The position numbers and the translations under genes were made by a program. Below are positions 51,672-62,275 of a stretch of DNA of 64,000 nt, one piece after another. Within the stretch, counting starts at the first letter, position 1. Each line of letters starts with the position of its first letter. The DNA lies in contig OV277871.1 of the NCBI GenBank assembly GCA_922989275.2, positions 65,679,848 to 65,743,847 on the forward strand, given 5' to 3'. The DNA comes from Gari tellinella (lineage: Eukaryota; Mollusca; Bivalvia; Cardiida; Psammobiidae). The notes beneath the pieces were generated by a model. That model worked only from the letters and a program-made list of their open reading frames with translations. It searched no databases and was not told the origin of the DNA.

Positions 51672-51912
51672 CAGTTGAGAATCTGTTATTCTTTCCCGTT
51701 TAAACGCAAACGTACGCAAACGCAAAGCACTAAAACGTAGAAAAGAACATTTTTTGGACAATTCTGATATTTCATGTTTATCATGGTGGCAAACAGTTTG
51801 GAGCCTGATCATACGCCGTGTTACCCGTGTTACCCGGCGTCTAATCTGGCTCCAAACTGTTTGCACTGGAAATAATAGTTTTAGCGTAAACGCGTTTATT
51901 TGGAAAGAATAA
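51672..51912 (-). mobile_element. MITE-1 copy upstream of gene C, right end lost
   Basis: CAGTTGAGAATCTG at left, arm and core near consensus with a duplicated GTGTTACCC in the loop. The right terminus is missing after GGAAAGAATAACG. It ends about 79 bp before the gene C start. Confidence 0.85.
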
Positions 51913-51990
51913 CGCCTGATTCGGTTGTGCTAGACTTTGCGACAGTGCTACTTTACAATGATGAGACTCCATAATCATTGATATACAACT

Positions 51991-52186
51991 ATGCACCGCG
52001 GAAGTAAGAAAGACGGTGGATATGGCTGGGTTGTGGTTTTTGCATACTTTACCTCATCTATGATCATTGATTCATTACGATATACTTTTGGATTGCTTTA
52101 TATGGAGTTCTTAGTGGAGTTTAAACAGGGCAAAGGGACCACAGCATGGATTGGAAGCGTTTTAGTAGGTGTTTATAACATTCTAG
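51991..52186 (+). CDS. Gene C exon 1
   Basis: MHRGSKKDGGYGW then helix 1 and DSLRYTFGLLYMEFL. Donor GTAAGT at 52187. Confidence 0.9.
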
Positions 52187-55100
52187 GTAAGTATTTGAGT
52201 GTGGTCATTGGGTCCGATCTACGAAACGTCGTACGACAAATGTTGTCGTACATGTGAGTCAAATTCTGTCTTGTGACATCTCTTTGACATTGTCTTGAAA
52301 ACGTGTCACAGTACATGATTTTATGGAGAAATTAGAAATTAAATATATTTTACAGTTTTAACTTAATACCGTGTTTGTCTTAATTGTGCTTAAATTAATT
52401 AATTAAACGAAACAGAAAAAACACAAAAAAACTTTTTTCTTTTTGACATTTCTGTCGATTTATTTATATCCGATTTGCAAACCTTTCGTGGTCTGATCAG
52501 TCACCAAGTTTACATTTGAACCGATAGGCATAGGACTTTCGTACTTTGTATGACCTTTCTTGTGCCGATACATCTATATCTATTTCATCTTTTTCTTTTT
52601 TTAACCTTTTCACATTGACCTTGAAAATGACCTACTTGGTAGTGTGGTAAGAACTTTTCGACCATGCCAACATTGTTTCCCTTGTGACATTGACCTAATT
52701 TTTCAAATATCTTTTAATTCCTATAACATTTGAACAAACATGCATAGGGATTTTATACGTGGAATGTATCTTTGTGATGAACAATACGATGTGAAAAGGG
52801 AATGCAACGATACTTATCAGCTTATTTGCAACGGATACGATGTATTGGAATACAAAATGTATGTTGAAAAATTAACATTTCATTCATTGTTGTACTCTAT
52901 TTCAGGACCAGTTCTCGCAGCGGGAATCAACAGGTTCGGTGTACGAATTTCTGCAATAGCTGGATCAATTGTTGGGACCGTTGGGCTTGTTGCAAGCTCA
53001 GATGCAGGGCAGATATACTGGTTGTTCTTCACATATGGTATAGTTCAAGGTAAAATGGTATTAACCATTTTAAAATATATACAGCGCTTACTCTCGCCAA
53101 CAATAGCCATTGGGAGGCGAAGATTGTATACGTTGGTCGGAGGCAAGATAAAGACTTGACTTACATATGTAAACAGCTTGAATCCAGATCAGACGATATT
53201 GCAGCAGTGAACGAGTAAGGCATCAATGTCTTGTTTTGGGAATAGCAGTAAACATCGTTGTAAGAAGGGAGTCTTTATTGGGAGGGCCGTTAATGAGAGG
53301 GAGCTACACACAAATACAGGCCTACTTCAGTGGAGAATCTGTTATTCTTTCCCGTTTAAACGCAAACGTACGCAAACGCAAAGCACTAAAACGTAGAAAA
53401 GAACAACTTTTTGACAATTCTGATAATTCTTGTTTATCTTGGTGGCAAATAGTTTGGAGCCTGGTCAGACGCCGGGTTACCCAGCGTCTGATCTGGCTCC
53501 AAACGGTTTGCACTGCAAATTATAGATTTAGCGTAAACGCGTTTATTGGGAAAGAATAACAGATTCTCCACTGTAATCTTTTCTCGTATCAGATGGTTTG
53601 TATCGGACGGATAGTTTATTTATTATATGCCTTCGAGTGATATCGAGCGTTTCCGCGTGTATTTGCAGAGTAAATTACAAGAGTCTGTATCAGCCACCTT
53701 GTATCAGCCACTTTGTATTTTACTCTGACCTCGCTTTCGATTTGACGTGACGTCATTTACGTACATGTACGAGTGCCGCGTTATTCTTTGTGACATACAA
53801 ACAATCTTGTTCTGCTTCAAATAACTAATAAATTTTGGATATAAAATGATTTAAACACCTATTTAGTTGTTTCTGGTTTATATTCAAGGCATATCATAAA
53901 CACATCACCAGTTGGCAGTGCACAAGCCAACAGAGTGTTGCATTTAGCTCGAGACGTTTTTGGCGGAAACAACCGATCAGACTCGCGCCAAGGCGCTCGT
54001 CAGATCGGCTATTTCCGCCAAAAACGTCTCGAGCTAAATACATCACTCTGTATCGCACTGTCAACTGGTAATGTGTATATACTACACGATGTTGATGGGA
54101 CTATTTTATGCTACACACGTTATACACAGTGTATTTATATAAAGAAGCAGTGTGCAGGACGTTGGGAAATACCGGTTTTGATGCTATTTTCCAAAATGTT
54201 GAAACTAAGTATTGATGAATTTCGAACATTTGATTTCCGTTTGAAGCGTGAATAATCCACATCACTCACTTCCATTAATGTTTACCGCCAAAATGATAAA
54301 GCTTAAAACAGTTTAATTTATACTCTAAAACGCTTAAATGACCGTTACTTGCAAAAACACTTCTCAATCGAGACGATCAAAAATGGCAGATCAAGTTGAC
54401 AGCAAATCAATTATATACATTATCAATATAAATGATCAAGTTGTGAATTACATAATTGTTGGTGGTCACATGACTGTCATAAAGAATTTCAATTTATACT
54501 AATACGCCGATGCAGTTTAACATAATTATGCATATATTGTACTGTGGAATACACAACCAACTCGAACTGATACAAGACCACGGTTCACAACCTGTGGTGA
54601 TATTCCATTTACATCTTACTAAAAGTAGTACATCCAGATGAAAAGACGTTATTCTTTCTAAACGAAACTAAAAGAAGTACAATACGAGGGGTGTTCCATA
54701 AATAATGTCATCTGTGCTTTATTTCGCGGAAATCGTGCAATTTATGCACAAAACCACCTCGTGTCGATTGAGTGATCACTGGCTCGTGACACAGGTAAAT
54801 ATCTCGTCCACACGTTCACTGGCCTCGGTACAGTGTACATCGTTTCATACATGTAGCCTATTCGTTAGACTATACACAAAATGACAGGAAAACGAGCTGA
54901 AAATGTTCTTGAAATTAGGGCCTATATAAAAGGTAGATCATTACTCGGCATAAAGGCTGTAGATATTCACCGCGAGGTGTGTGACATTTATGGGGAGGGC
55001 CAAATGTCTCACAGGACTGTTTGTAGGTGGGTAGCTAAATTTAGTGCTGAGCAGCAGCAACTGAAAGATGCTGCTCGCCCAGGTCGCCCTGCAACAACTA

Positions 55101-58100
55101 CGACCAAAGGTAACATAGAAAAAATCCGAAATATCCTCAAAACTGATGCTCGATTCACCGTAAGACAATTGGCTCGAATGACAAACTTGTCTTTAACAAG
55201 AGTTCATGCAATTTTGAAGAAACACCTAAAAGTTAGAAAGATAAACGCAAGATGGGTACCCCATTTGTTAACGGATGAGAAAAAGAAGACGCGTGTAACA
55301 ATGGCAAAAAGACTTCTCAAAATGTACCCAAAATATAGTAAAAAGGCTTTTGATAATATAGTCACTGGTGATGAGACCTGGGTGTATTATTTTGAACCAA
55401 AGCGGAAGGTTTCCAACCGAATATGGGCCACTAAAAATGCCAGACGCCCAAGTATTGCCAAACGAATACGAAGGGTAAAGAAGGTTTTGTATGCTATTTT
55501 TTTTCACTAATAAGGGTCCAGCTATTCAAATCCCGGTGTCAAAAGACAGAACGGTCACAGGCAAGTACTATAAAAACGTTGTTCTGAGAAAATTGAAGAA
55601 CTACTACAAAAGTCGCCGCCCCAAAACAGAACTTAAGTATGTCCGACTTTTGCATGATAATGCACCCGCTCACAAGGCACGTATTGTGACTGACTGTTTG
55701 GAGTCAGAGAAGGTTACCGTCCTTCCGCACCCTCCGTATTCGCCAGACTTGGCCCCCTGCGACTATTTTCTCTTTCCAAAACTTAAATATCATTTATCTG
55801 GACGGAGATACAATTCGAGAAATGCCCTTGGATCTGCTGTTTATCAGTGTCTGATGGGTGTCCCCATTGAAGAGTATGAACAATGCTTCCAAAAATGGAT
55901 TGACCGGCTAAAAAGGTGTGTTCTGGCTGGCGGAGAGTATTTTGAAGGGGCAGAGCAAATTAAAATGAACAAAAGCACTTCCGCTATATGAGCACCGATG
56001 CAAGTGACATTATTTTTGGAACACCCCTCGTAAATAGCAGATTTAAAGGTGGAATTGTCACTTTTGAGTTTAATAGATTAATTCATTTTAATAAAGTAAC
56101 CAATTAATTATTTGACATGAGCGAAGCTCAGTGTGGACTATTAGGATCGTTTTTCGTCCGGCGTCCGTCAACTGTTTCCTGTGAACGCATAATAGGCTAC
56201 GTTTAGGTGTTTTCAAATTTGATCAAAATGTTGTTCTTAACAAAATATGGGTCATTTCATTTAAAGTCTAAACTTTTCAGTTTCACACAAAATGAAGAAA
56301 GTTTTACCTGGTAGCTTTTGTCCGAGTACTTCGGGCATCGTCAGCCAACTGAATTGACTTCTCATTGGGGGTTAACACCGCTCGATGCCTTTATGTCGAG
56401 TCCCAGATGTGCGGGAGGTTGTATCGGCCCCGTCCCTGTTGAGCGCAGGTTTGTGTGCCCCGATGTACACTGCTTCCTTTACCCCCGTTCAAACCATGAG
56501 GGTTCGAGATCTAGGATTGTCACTGATTCAAGAGACACATAATGTCACGCCATTTACATAAAGACTCCCCAGGACATTACGTGTCTCTTGAATCAGTGAT
56601 ATTCCTTGATCGCGAACCCTCATGGTTTGAGCGGGGGGTAAAGGAAGCAGTGTACATCAGGGCTCAACAGGGACGGGGCCGATACAACCTCCCGCACATC
56701 TGGGACTCGACATTAACATCGCTCACAAAGGCCTCGAGCGGTGTTAACCCCGAATGAGAAGTCAATTCAGTTGGCTGACGAAGTCCGAAGTACTCGGACG
56801 AAAGCTACCAGGTAAAGCTTTCTACATTTTGTGTGTGAAATTGAACAGTTTAGACTTTAAATGAAATGAATAACACCACACAATTAAACCTTCATCAAAA
56901 ATATAGGTCAAGTTCGAATATGTATTTTGCCCGGTTAAAATGTTGTTCAGCATGTCAAATTATAGAAAAACCCTGTGAACACCGTAGAGGCCCCTTTCGG
57001 AGACATAATTTATCAAACTTGCTCCACGTTTTGTTCTTGACAAAATTTGGCTAAGTATGAGCATAGGTAATATGGGGTCAAAACGTATGTCCAATCACAG
57101 AAAATAACAAGCTTGTGAACATTCTAGAGTCGGCAGTTCGGGGTCAATCTTCATCATCCTTCATCCAACTGTTAGTCTTGACAAATCTAGGTCAAATATT
57201 ACTAAGGGTTATGTAGGGTCAACTAGGTCAATTCATAGAAACACATTGTGACCTCTCATTAGGCTATAGTTTCGGTTCAATTTCAATTACACGTGTTCCA
57301 AACATTGTCTCCTTATAATTCCATTTACAAGAAAAACAATTAATACTCCTTTTCCCGACTAACGCGCGGGTGTTCCCTTTTCTTCAGTCGTTGGAAACAA
57401 ATTAGACTAGTAAAAATGCGTCTTTATGGTAAACCGAGTTATAATAATATTTTTTCAGGTATTGGACTGGGGATGATGTATTTGGCCGGCTGGGTTGCTG
57501 TTAGCAGATACTTTGAGAAGAGGCGAGGACTTGCATTAGGGATTGCTCAGTGTGGTTGTGGCGTCGGTGCCTTTGCCATATCACCTATGTTAAAGATTTT
57601 CATTGACGAGTACACATGGAGAGGAGCAATGCTTATATTAGCAGGGGTGTGCTTAAATGGCTGCGTTTTGTCAATGCTGTATCGCCCAGTTGTCGATGCG
57701 AATGAAGAAATAAATTACATTTATGGTGACATAACAACCAAATTGTGTTCTGATTCTATCAACGATCTGAATGATGAAAAATGCACTATGATAATTACTA
57801 ATGATAAGGGTTCTAAAACGAGCACAAAACTGTTAGAACGTGATGATTCCCATTCGGGACATAACATTAGTGTCGAATTTGAGGGGAAACTTCGAAAACA
57901 TACCGTAGGAATAACAAATCAACACACAATAACTAAACCTTCTCGTAAGACGATATGGTGCTTTAAGAACAGCAAGGGAGATGTGAAACCAAATACTGTT
58001 TTTGACAATATGAGAGACGAGCAACTGGAAAAACACAAACTTACTGCAAATAGATCAGCATTTTCACCTGTCATCTGGTCTTCGTGTAGAAGTATTAACT

Positions 58101-61100
58101 CTATAAGTGTACCCTCAATTATTCTAGGTAGCAATGCGTCGTTAGAGCAAATATTAGCAAATCGTCGGCTTAACGCTCAATATGACATATTAAATTCTGG
58201 AGTAGGCGGTGATTTTGAACAAATTAAGGCCAATGACAATGAATCTATGGAACCGAAGCAGTTTTCGTTGGACGTGCTAGAGAAATTATTTCCTAGGCGT
58301 CTTGTCACTGATATAAGATTAATACTACTGATGGTGTCTGCGCTTTTCTACTCTATGCCAGCGTTCATTCCCATCAGTCTCATTGCAGACTATGGACATT
58401 TTGTTGGCTGCTCGGGAAGTGAGGTGGTATGGTTTGTGTCTGCTATAGGTATCGGCGGTAGGTTTATTAGTATGTTTGATTTATCGTCTGTTTCAAAAGT
58501 TGAAACGTGACTATTAGGTGATTTTAACCACAAGTTTCAAAAGATTTATAGATATATGTGAAGAGTATCATTATCATCTTTTGATTACTTTTCATAAAAG
58601 ACATTGCCATTAATCATCATCTGAGAAGAAACAGGACAGCTTTCGTAATAAGGATTATACATTTATGACATTATCACGCACTTTGCATTAATCAATTTGA
58701 TCAGTATACGAACTTATTCAAGAACAATCACTGAAAACTAGTAGTTTTATTTTATAACATTAATCCATTTCTTGAATTAATAGTTGCGTGTTTATATAAG
58801 CGCTTAAACATCCATTTTTTAGACTATAGTGTTCAGTTTCTTTGATACTAACTTTTTTAAAGGTTTAATATGTTTTTTATTACTAATATAATTTATCAAC
58901 TATCATCCGCTATATATTTATTCTTTACGACATCATCTTGTACACGAAAACCAGAAATGTAACATAAATATGCAGTTATTTTTTGTACGATTTTCTTAGC
59001 TTTGTAAATCCATTATTACCCAGTAACCTGCTTCTGGTTTTGAAGATTGATGACCACTGAAAGCAGATTGAAAGTAAGGTAGAATGTGCCTTAAGACACA
59101 TTCTGCTTTACTTTCAGCCTGCTTTAAGCTATAAGCTGTTGGAATATAGAAAATATTTCTTGGGATACATAGTCATTGCTGTATAAATTGGAATTTCATC
59201 AGTAGATGAATAAATTATAGACGTAAAGAGGCGTACTTATGAGGTAATGGGTTAAGGGTTTCCTTTACATGAACAGTGGAGAATGGAATGTGTTATTCTT
59301 TCCCAATAACCGCGTTTACGCTAAAACTATTATTTGCAGTGCAAACAGTTTGGAGCCAGATCAGACGCCGGGTAACCCGGCGTCTAATCAGGCTCCAAAC
59401 TGTTTGCCACCAAGATAAACATGAACTATCAGAATTGTCCAAAACTTGTTCTTTTCTACGTTTTAGTGCTTTGCGTTTGCGTACGTTTGCGTTTAAACGG
59501 GAAAGAATAACAGATTCTCCACTGTATGTGTTTAACGGCTACAGAGCTATCACCATCATTATCGTAACCACTACTTGTACTTTCACGTTTTATACTATCA
59601 TAATAAATATTGTATAATTGTTTCACTCGAAATTTAACAAAAACAGAGAAACCTAATCTAACTCATTTTGTTACCATATTTCAGGAACCGTTTGTCGTAT
59701 TAAATGTGGCCTTGTTTCGGACATTGCTTGTATTACTAGAGAAATCTAACTAATTTTTTATTACCATATTTCAGGAACCGTTGGTCGTGTTATGTGTGGT
59801 TTTGTCGTGGACATTGCTTGTATCAATCGTGTGTGGTTCCTGGCAGCAATGCTACTCGTCTGCTCTGTATCGACATTAGTACTACCTCTGCTAACAACAT
59901 TCCCATGGCTTCTGATGTACTCACTAATCTACGGTCTCAGTTTAGGTAAGTTAACCCTTTATGATAAAATTGAGTGTGCAACTTTTACCCCTTCATCGCT
60001 ATATTGCCATCTGCTTCAGTGTTGTCTGCAATATCATTCAAAAATAAAAGCTTAGGGCAGTGACGAAATTTCAAAATGAGTATCAAATAGTTTTGATCCT
60101 GATCAGACGCCGCGTTACAGATCAGAATCCAAACTGTTTGCAAACGCGCTTTTTGGCGTCAATGATAGTGAAAGGGTTAAACATAAACCGGTAATACATA
60201 AATATTCCGGACAAGCCATATGTATTCTTTAAGTGCACAAGCTATTGGGCATAAACATAGCTTCCTCTTATTTCCATTGTGGTCCTTAAAAGAGAATTTA
60301 TTAAATTGCACGTTACTGTTTACTCTATGGTACTTTGCCTTTAGAAATATCATAATCAGTGCCAAACAGGTATACCCTGATCAGACTATTTGCAAATAAC
60401 TATTATATTCATGATAGGGATTTGAATGGGTTTAATTTCGACCTATATTACAAATAGCTTATTCACCTGTGTGGTAACTTACAATCCATTTGGTAAAGAT
60501 GCAATTTAGTTCAGTTTCTTGTTCTTTCTTGTTAAGTCTGGCCACCGATAAAGACAAATGCAAAGCTCCTTCAGTCAATTTTCAATGTATAATGGCGACG
60601 ACATAATATTGCCAGGAGGATGTCATTTTCCCCGTTAAAACGAAACTAAACTCAATGGCAACGCCATAAAATGTAGAAACACCCTCCTTGTTTGAAACTT
60701 GTGATAAATTATTTCACCTGGGTGGCCAATAGTTTTGGGCGAAATCAGACTCCGGGTGACCCGGCGTCTGATCTAGTTCCCAAAAATGTTTGCCTCAAGT
60801 ATAATAGTTTTTCGTTAAAAACTGTTTGTTGGGAAGTAATAACGTATTCGTTGTACCCAATATTTTATTGATGTTGTAATACTACAGGTTCACTATACGT
60901 TATACCCGCTATGATATTGATGGATACCTTTGGCGAAGAGCTCATTCCCCAGTCAGTGGGCGTACAGATGTACGTGTGCGGCGTGAGTGCCATACTAGGG
61001 ATCCCAATAGCAGGTAATTATGGGGCACAGCCTATGTTCTCATACACTGGTCAAAGGTTGTCATGTAAATTGTTCTTCCTCATCAACCCCTTCAATGCCA

Positions 61101-62247
61101 TGTCGCCATCATTTTAAACAATTCTGGTATGTTTTCATTTCTTGGTACATGTACATGTATATTGATTTAGAGACATTGAAAGGAGAGTCACAATACGGCG
61201 ACCGACCAGGATCCAGACTGTTTGCAAATCACTATTGTGCCTGATCAGGGGCCCGTTTCATAAATTTTCGTACGACAAATGTTGTCGCAAGTCAGATAAT
61301 TAAAGTTTCAATTATTATTTATTTCTCAATCTAATCCCGTCTTGTTACATCTTTTTGGAATCGTCTTTGAAAAGGCGATTCCAAAGAGATGCCGCGAGAC
61401 AGGATTAGATAGGGCAATCAGGAATTACATGTATTTTAAAGTTTTGATTAACAACCGTTTTTGTCGTGCGAAGTTTTATGAAACCGTCACCTGGATCTAA
61501 GCAAATAATCATTTTTGTCTGATATATTGCAGTGAAGGGGTTAAACGAGTTAACAATTTCTAGAAAGTACAGTGGAGAATCTGTTATTCTTTCCCAATAA
61601 ACGCGTTTACGCTAAAACTATCATTTGCAGTGCAAACAGTTTGGAGCCAGATACCCGGCGTCTGATCAGGCTCCAAACTGTTTGCCACCAAGATAAACAA
61701 GAATTATCAGAATTGTCCAAAAGTTGTTCTTTTCTACGTTTTAGTGCTTTGCGTTAGCGTACGTTTGCGTTTAAACGGGAAAGAATAACAGATTCTCCAC
61801 TGTATCACACGCATTAAAGACGGCCAGAATTATAAGCAGAAAACAACGTTATTCGTGATTGGTTGGTTGCACACATTGCAGATTGGCTTGACGAATCGGG
61901 TACTTTTCTATTAACAGTTTCATTCAAACGTTTATTGATAAAAAGTGTGTGAGGTCCACTATACCATGGACAGCATTTTGATTATACAAATATCAAATAC
62001 ATATAAATATAAACAGGGAGGTCATTAGTTGTAACACGCAAACTATTTGATATTTTTTAATTCATCTAAAGTCTAAATGTAAGAGTGTTCCTTTTCAGGT
62101 TGGCTGTTTGACGCGACTCAAAGCTATACGGCCAGTTTTCTCTTCTGTGGAGGATTATTTATGTGTTCCATGGTTATAAACTTGTTTGTTCTTTGTGTGA
62201 AAAACAAAAAAACAGCAAATAAGACACACAATGAAAGGACGGTGTAG
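51991..62247 (+). CDS. Gene C: SLC16-like membrane carrier, intact
   Basis: Join of 51991-52186, 52906-53049, 57459-58457, 59775-59945, 60888-61013 and 62099-62247 (1785 bp, 594 residues). It has the SLC16 hallmarks DGGYGW near the N-terminus and YFEKRRGLALG in the helix 4-5 loop. There are twelve hydrophobic segments split by a ~195-residue cytoplasmic loop between helices 6 and 7. The final WLFDATQSYTASFLFCGG block is intact, unlike gene B. The start ATG aligns with that of gene B and gives the usual short N-terminal tail before helix 1. All introns are phase 1. This is the most compact paralogue (10.3 kb) and the best candidate for a working gene. It is a solute carrier of the plasma or organelle membrane; the substrate is unknown. 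Confidence 0.9.
52210..52370. mobile_element. MITE-5, partial
   Basis: GGGTCCGATCTACGAAACGT and ACGACAAATGTTGTCGTA, then ATTCTGTCTTGTGACATCTC with a shortened partner. The right end is lost. Confidence 0.6.
52906..53049 (+). CDS. Gene C exon 2
   Basis: Acceptor ATTTCAG, donor GTAAAA. Encodes GPVLAAGINRFGVRISAIAG to YGIVQ. Confidence 0.9.
53165..53310 (+). mobile_element. MITE-8 right part
   Basis: CAGCTTGAATCCAGATCAGA, GATATTGCAGCAGTG, then TTGTAAGAAGGGAGTC..GGGAGGGCCG. Confidence 0.55.
53328..53573 (-). mobile_element. MITE-1 copy
   Basis: Matched ATCTG/CAGAT ends. The left flank is TT rather than TA. Several core changes. Confidence 0.9.
53625..54081 (-). repeat. HP10 dispersed element, inverted copy
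   Basis: Reverse complement of 18003-18450, including the TGACGTCATTTACGT block and the TTTTGGCGGAAA hairpin. Confidence 0.8.
54082..54684. other. Gene C intron 2 stretch
   Basis: AT-rich. No gene or known repeat is seen. Confidence 0.45.
54685..56030 (+). mobile_element. mariner element, TA-flanked, 1346 bp
   Basis: Terminal inverted repeats of about 26 bp begin CGAGGGGTGTTCC and differ at one position. Each is flanked by TA (54683-54684, 56031-56032). One transposase gene fills the interior on the + strand. The length and layout are those of canonical mariner. Confidence 0.95.
54881..55991 (+). pseudogene. mariner transposase, single frameshift
   Basis: DDE transposase of the mariner group that cuts and pastes at TA. 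The first frame (54881-55510) has the N-terminal helix-turn-helix domain (SHRTVCRWVAKF at about residues 45-60 and a second at VRQLARMTNLSLTRV). The first catalytic Asp lies in TGDETWVYYFEPKRK, at about residue 164. The second frame (to 55991) has LLHDNAPAHKARIV and SPDLAPCDYF, whose Asp residues are separated by 34 residues: the mariner D,D34D signature. One extra T in the run at about 55496-55504 shifts the frame and ends the first part early. Apart from this I see no stop, so the copy is young or recently inactivated. Length is otherwise normal. Confidence 0.93.
56113..57300 (+). repeat. Dispersed GTCCGTCAAC-type repeat hosting a palindrome
   Basis: GGCGTCCGTCAACTGTTTCC, GTTGTTCTTAACAAAAT, and after the palindrome TAGGTCAAGTTCGAATATG and TAGTCTTGACAAATCTAGG. 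From memory, sequence of this style is common in bivalve genomes. Its class is unknown to me. It is split by the inverted repeat at 56253-56868. Confidence 0.5.
56253..56868 (+). mobile_element. 616-bp inverted repeat with GIY-YIG / Penelope-like fragment
   Basis: Left arm from ATTTCATTTAAAGTC and right arm ending GACTTTAAATGAAAT mirror each other for nearly 300 bp around a centre near 56550-56570. The right arm is open from 56542 to 56757 and reads HLHKDSPGHYVSLESV, LDREPSWFERGVKEAVYIR, GRGRYNLPHIWDS. This resembles the C-terminal endonuclease-linked region found in Penelope-like and related reverse-transcriptase ORFs (WFERGVKEAIYIR-type). The usual P(S/T)LNR block is missing. The left arm is a diverged complement. 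Confidence 0.65.
57459..58457 (+). CDS. Gene C exon 3 (999 bp)
   Basis: Acceptor TTTTTCAG, donor GTAGGT. Helices 4-6, polar loop (from LYRPVVDANEE), FPRRLVTDIRL, helix 7, IADYGHFVGC to AIGIG. Confidence 0.9.
58458..59008. other. Gene C intron 3 stretch
   Basis: AT-rich. Nothing is recognised. Confidence 0.45.
59009..59254. mobile_element. MITE-3 copy, complete
   Basis: CCATTATTACCCAGTAACC at left, GAGGTAATGGGTTAA at right. Hairpin at about 59057-59130. Confidence 0.8.
59274..59524 (+). mobile_element. MITE-1 copy
   Basis: Left end has an extra GAATG (CAGTGGAGAATGGAATGTG). Left flank is AA, right flank TA. Confidence 0.9.
59685..59735 (+). pseudogene. Truncated duplicate of exon 4, gene C
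   Basis: ACCATATTTCAGGAACCGTT is repeated exactly 90 bp later at the true exon 4. This copy keeps an acceptor and about 50 bp of exon (with changes such as TTAAATGTGG), then returns to intron without a donor. Confidence 0.85.
59775..59945 (+). CDS. Gene C exon 4 (171 bp)
   Basis: Acceptor ATTTCAG, donor GTAAGT. Encodes GTVGRVMCGFVVDIACINRV and two helices. Confidence 0.9.
59985..60180 (+). mobile_element. MITE-2, core shortened
   Basis: ACCCCTTCATCGCTATATTG, GATCCTGATCAGACGCCGCG then AGATCAGAATCC, and GATAGTGAAAGGGTTAA. Confidence 0.7.
60610..60856 (-). mobile_element. Diverged MITE-1 beside exon 5
   Basis: CCCCGTTAAAACGAAAC arm, core ACTCCGGGTGACCCGGCG, AACTGTTTGTTGGGAAG. Ends 31 bp before exon 5 of gene C. 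The left terminus is unclear. Confidence 0.65.
60888..61013 (+). CDS. Gene C exon 5 (126 bp)
   Basis: Acceptor ACTACAG, donor GTAATT. Encodes SLYVIPAMILMDTFGEEL to LGIPIA. Confidence 0.9.
61083..61545 (+). mobile_element. MITE-2 interrupted by MITE-5
   Basis: CAACCCCTTCAATGCCATG at left, ATATTGCAGTGAAGGGGTTA at right. A MITE-5 sits in the middle. Confidence 0.6.
61250..61492. mobile_element. MITE-5 nested in MITE-2
   Basis: GGGCCCGTTTCATAAATTTT at left, GAAGTTTTATGAAACCG at right. Hairpin around TCGTCTTTGAAAAGGCGATT. Confidence 0.75.
61570..61802 (+). mobile_element. MITE-1 with 13-bp loss in the core
   Basis: Matched ATCTG/CAGAT ends. The core jumps from GGAGCCAGAT to ACCCGGCG, removing part of the left arm. 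Confidence 0.95.
62099..62247 (+). CDS. Gene C terminal exon (149 bp)
   Basis: Acceptor CTTTTCAG. WLFDATQSYTASFLFCGG, helix 12, tail KNKKTANKTHNERTV, TAG at 62245-62247. Confidence 0.9.
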
Positions 62248-62275
62248 ACTTACATGTAAAACAGAAGAGCTCATA

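Noticed and set aside
54685..56030. The mariner as the source of transposase for MITE-1
   Set aside because: Terminal sequences do not match (CGAGGGGTGTTCC versus CAGTGGAGAA). Only the TA target is shared.
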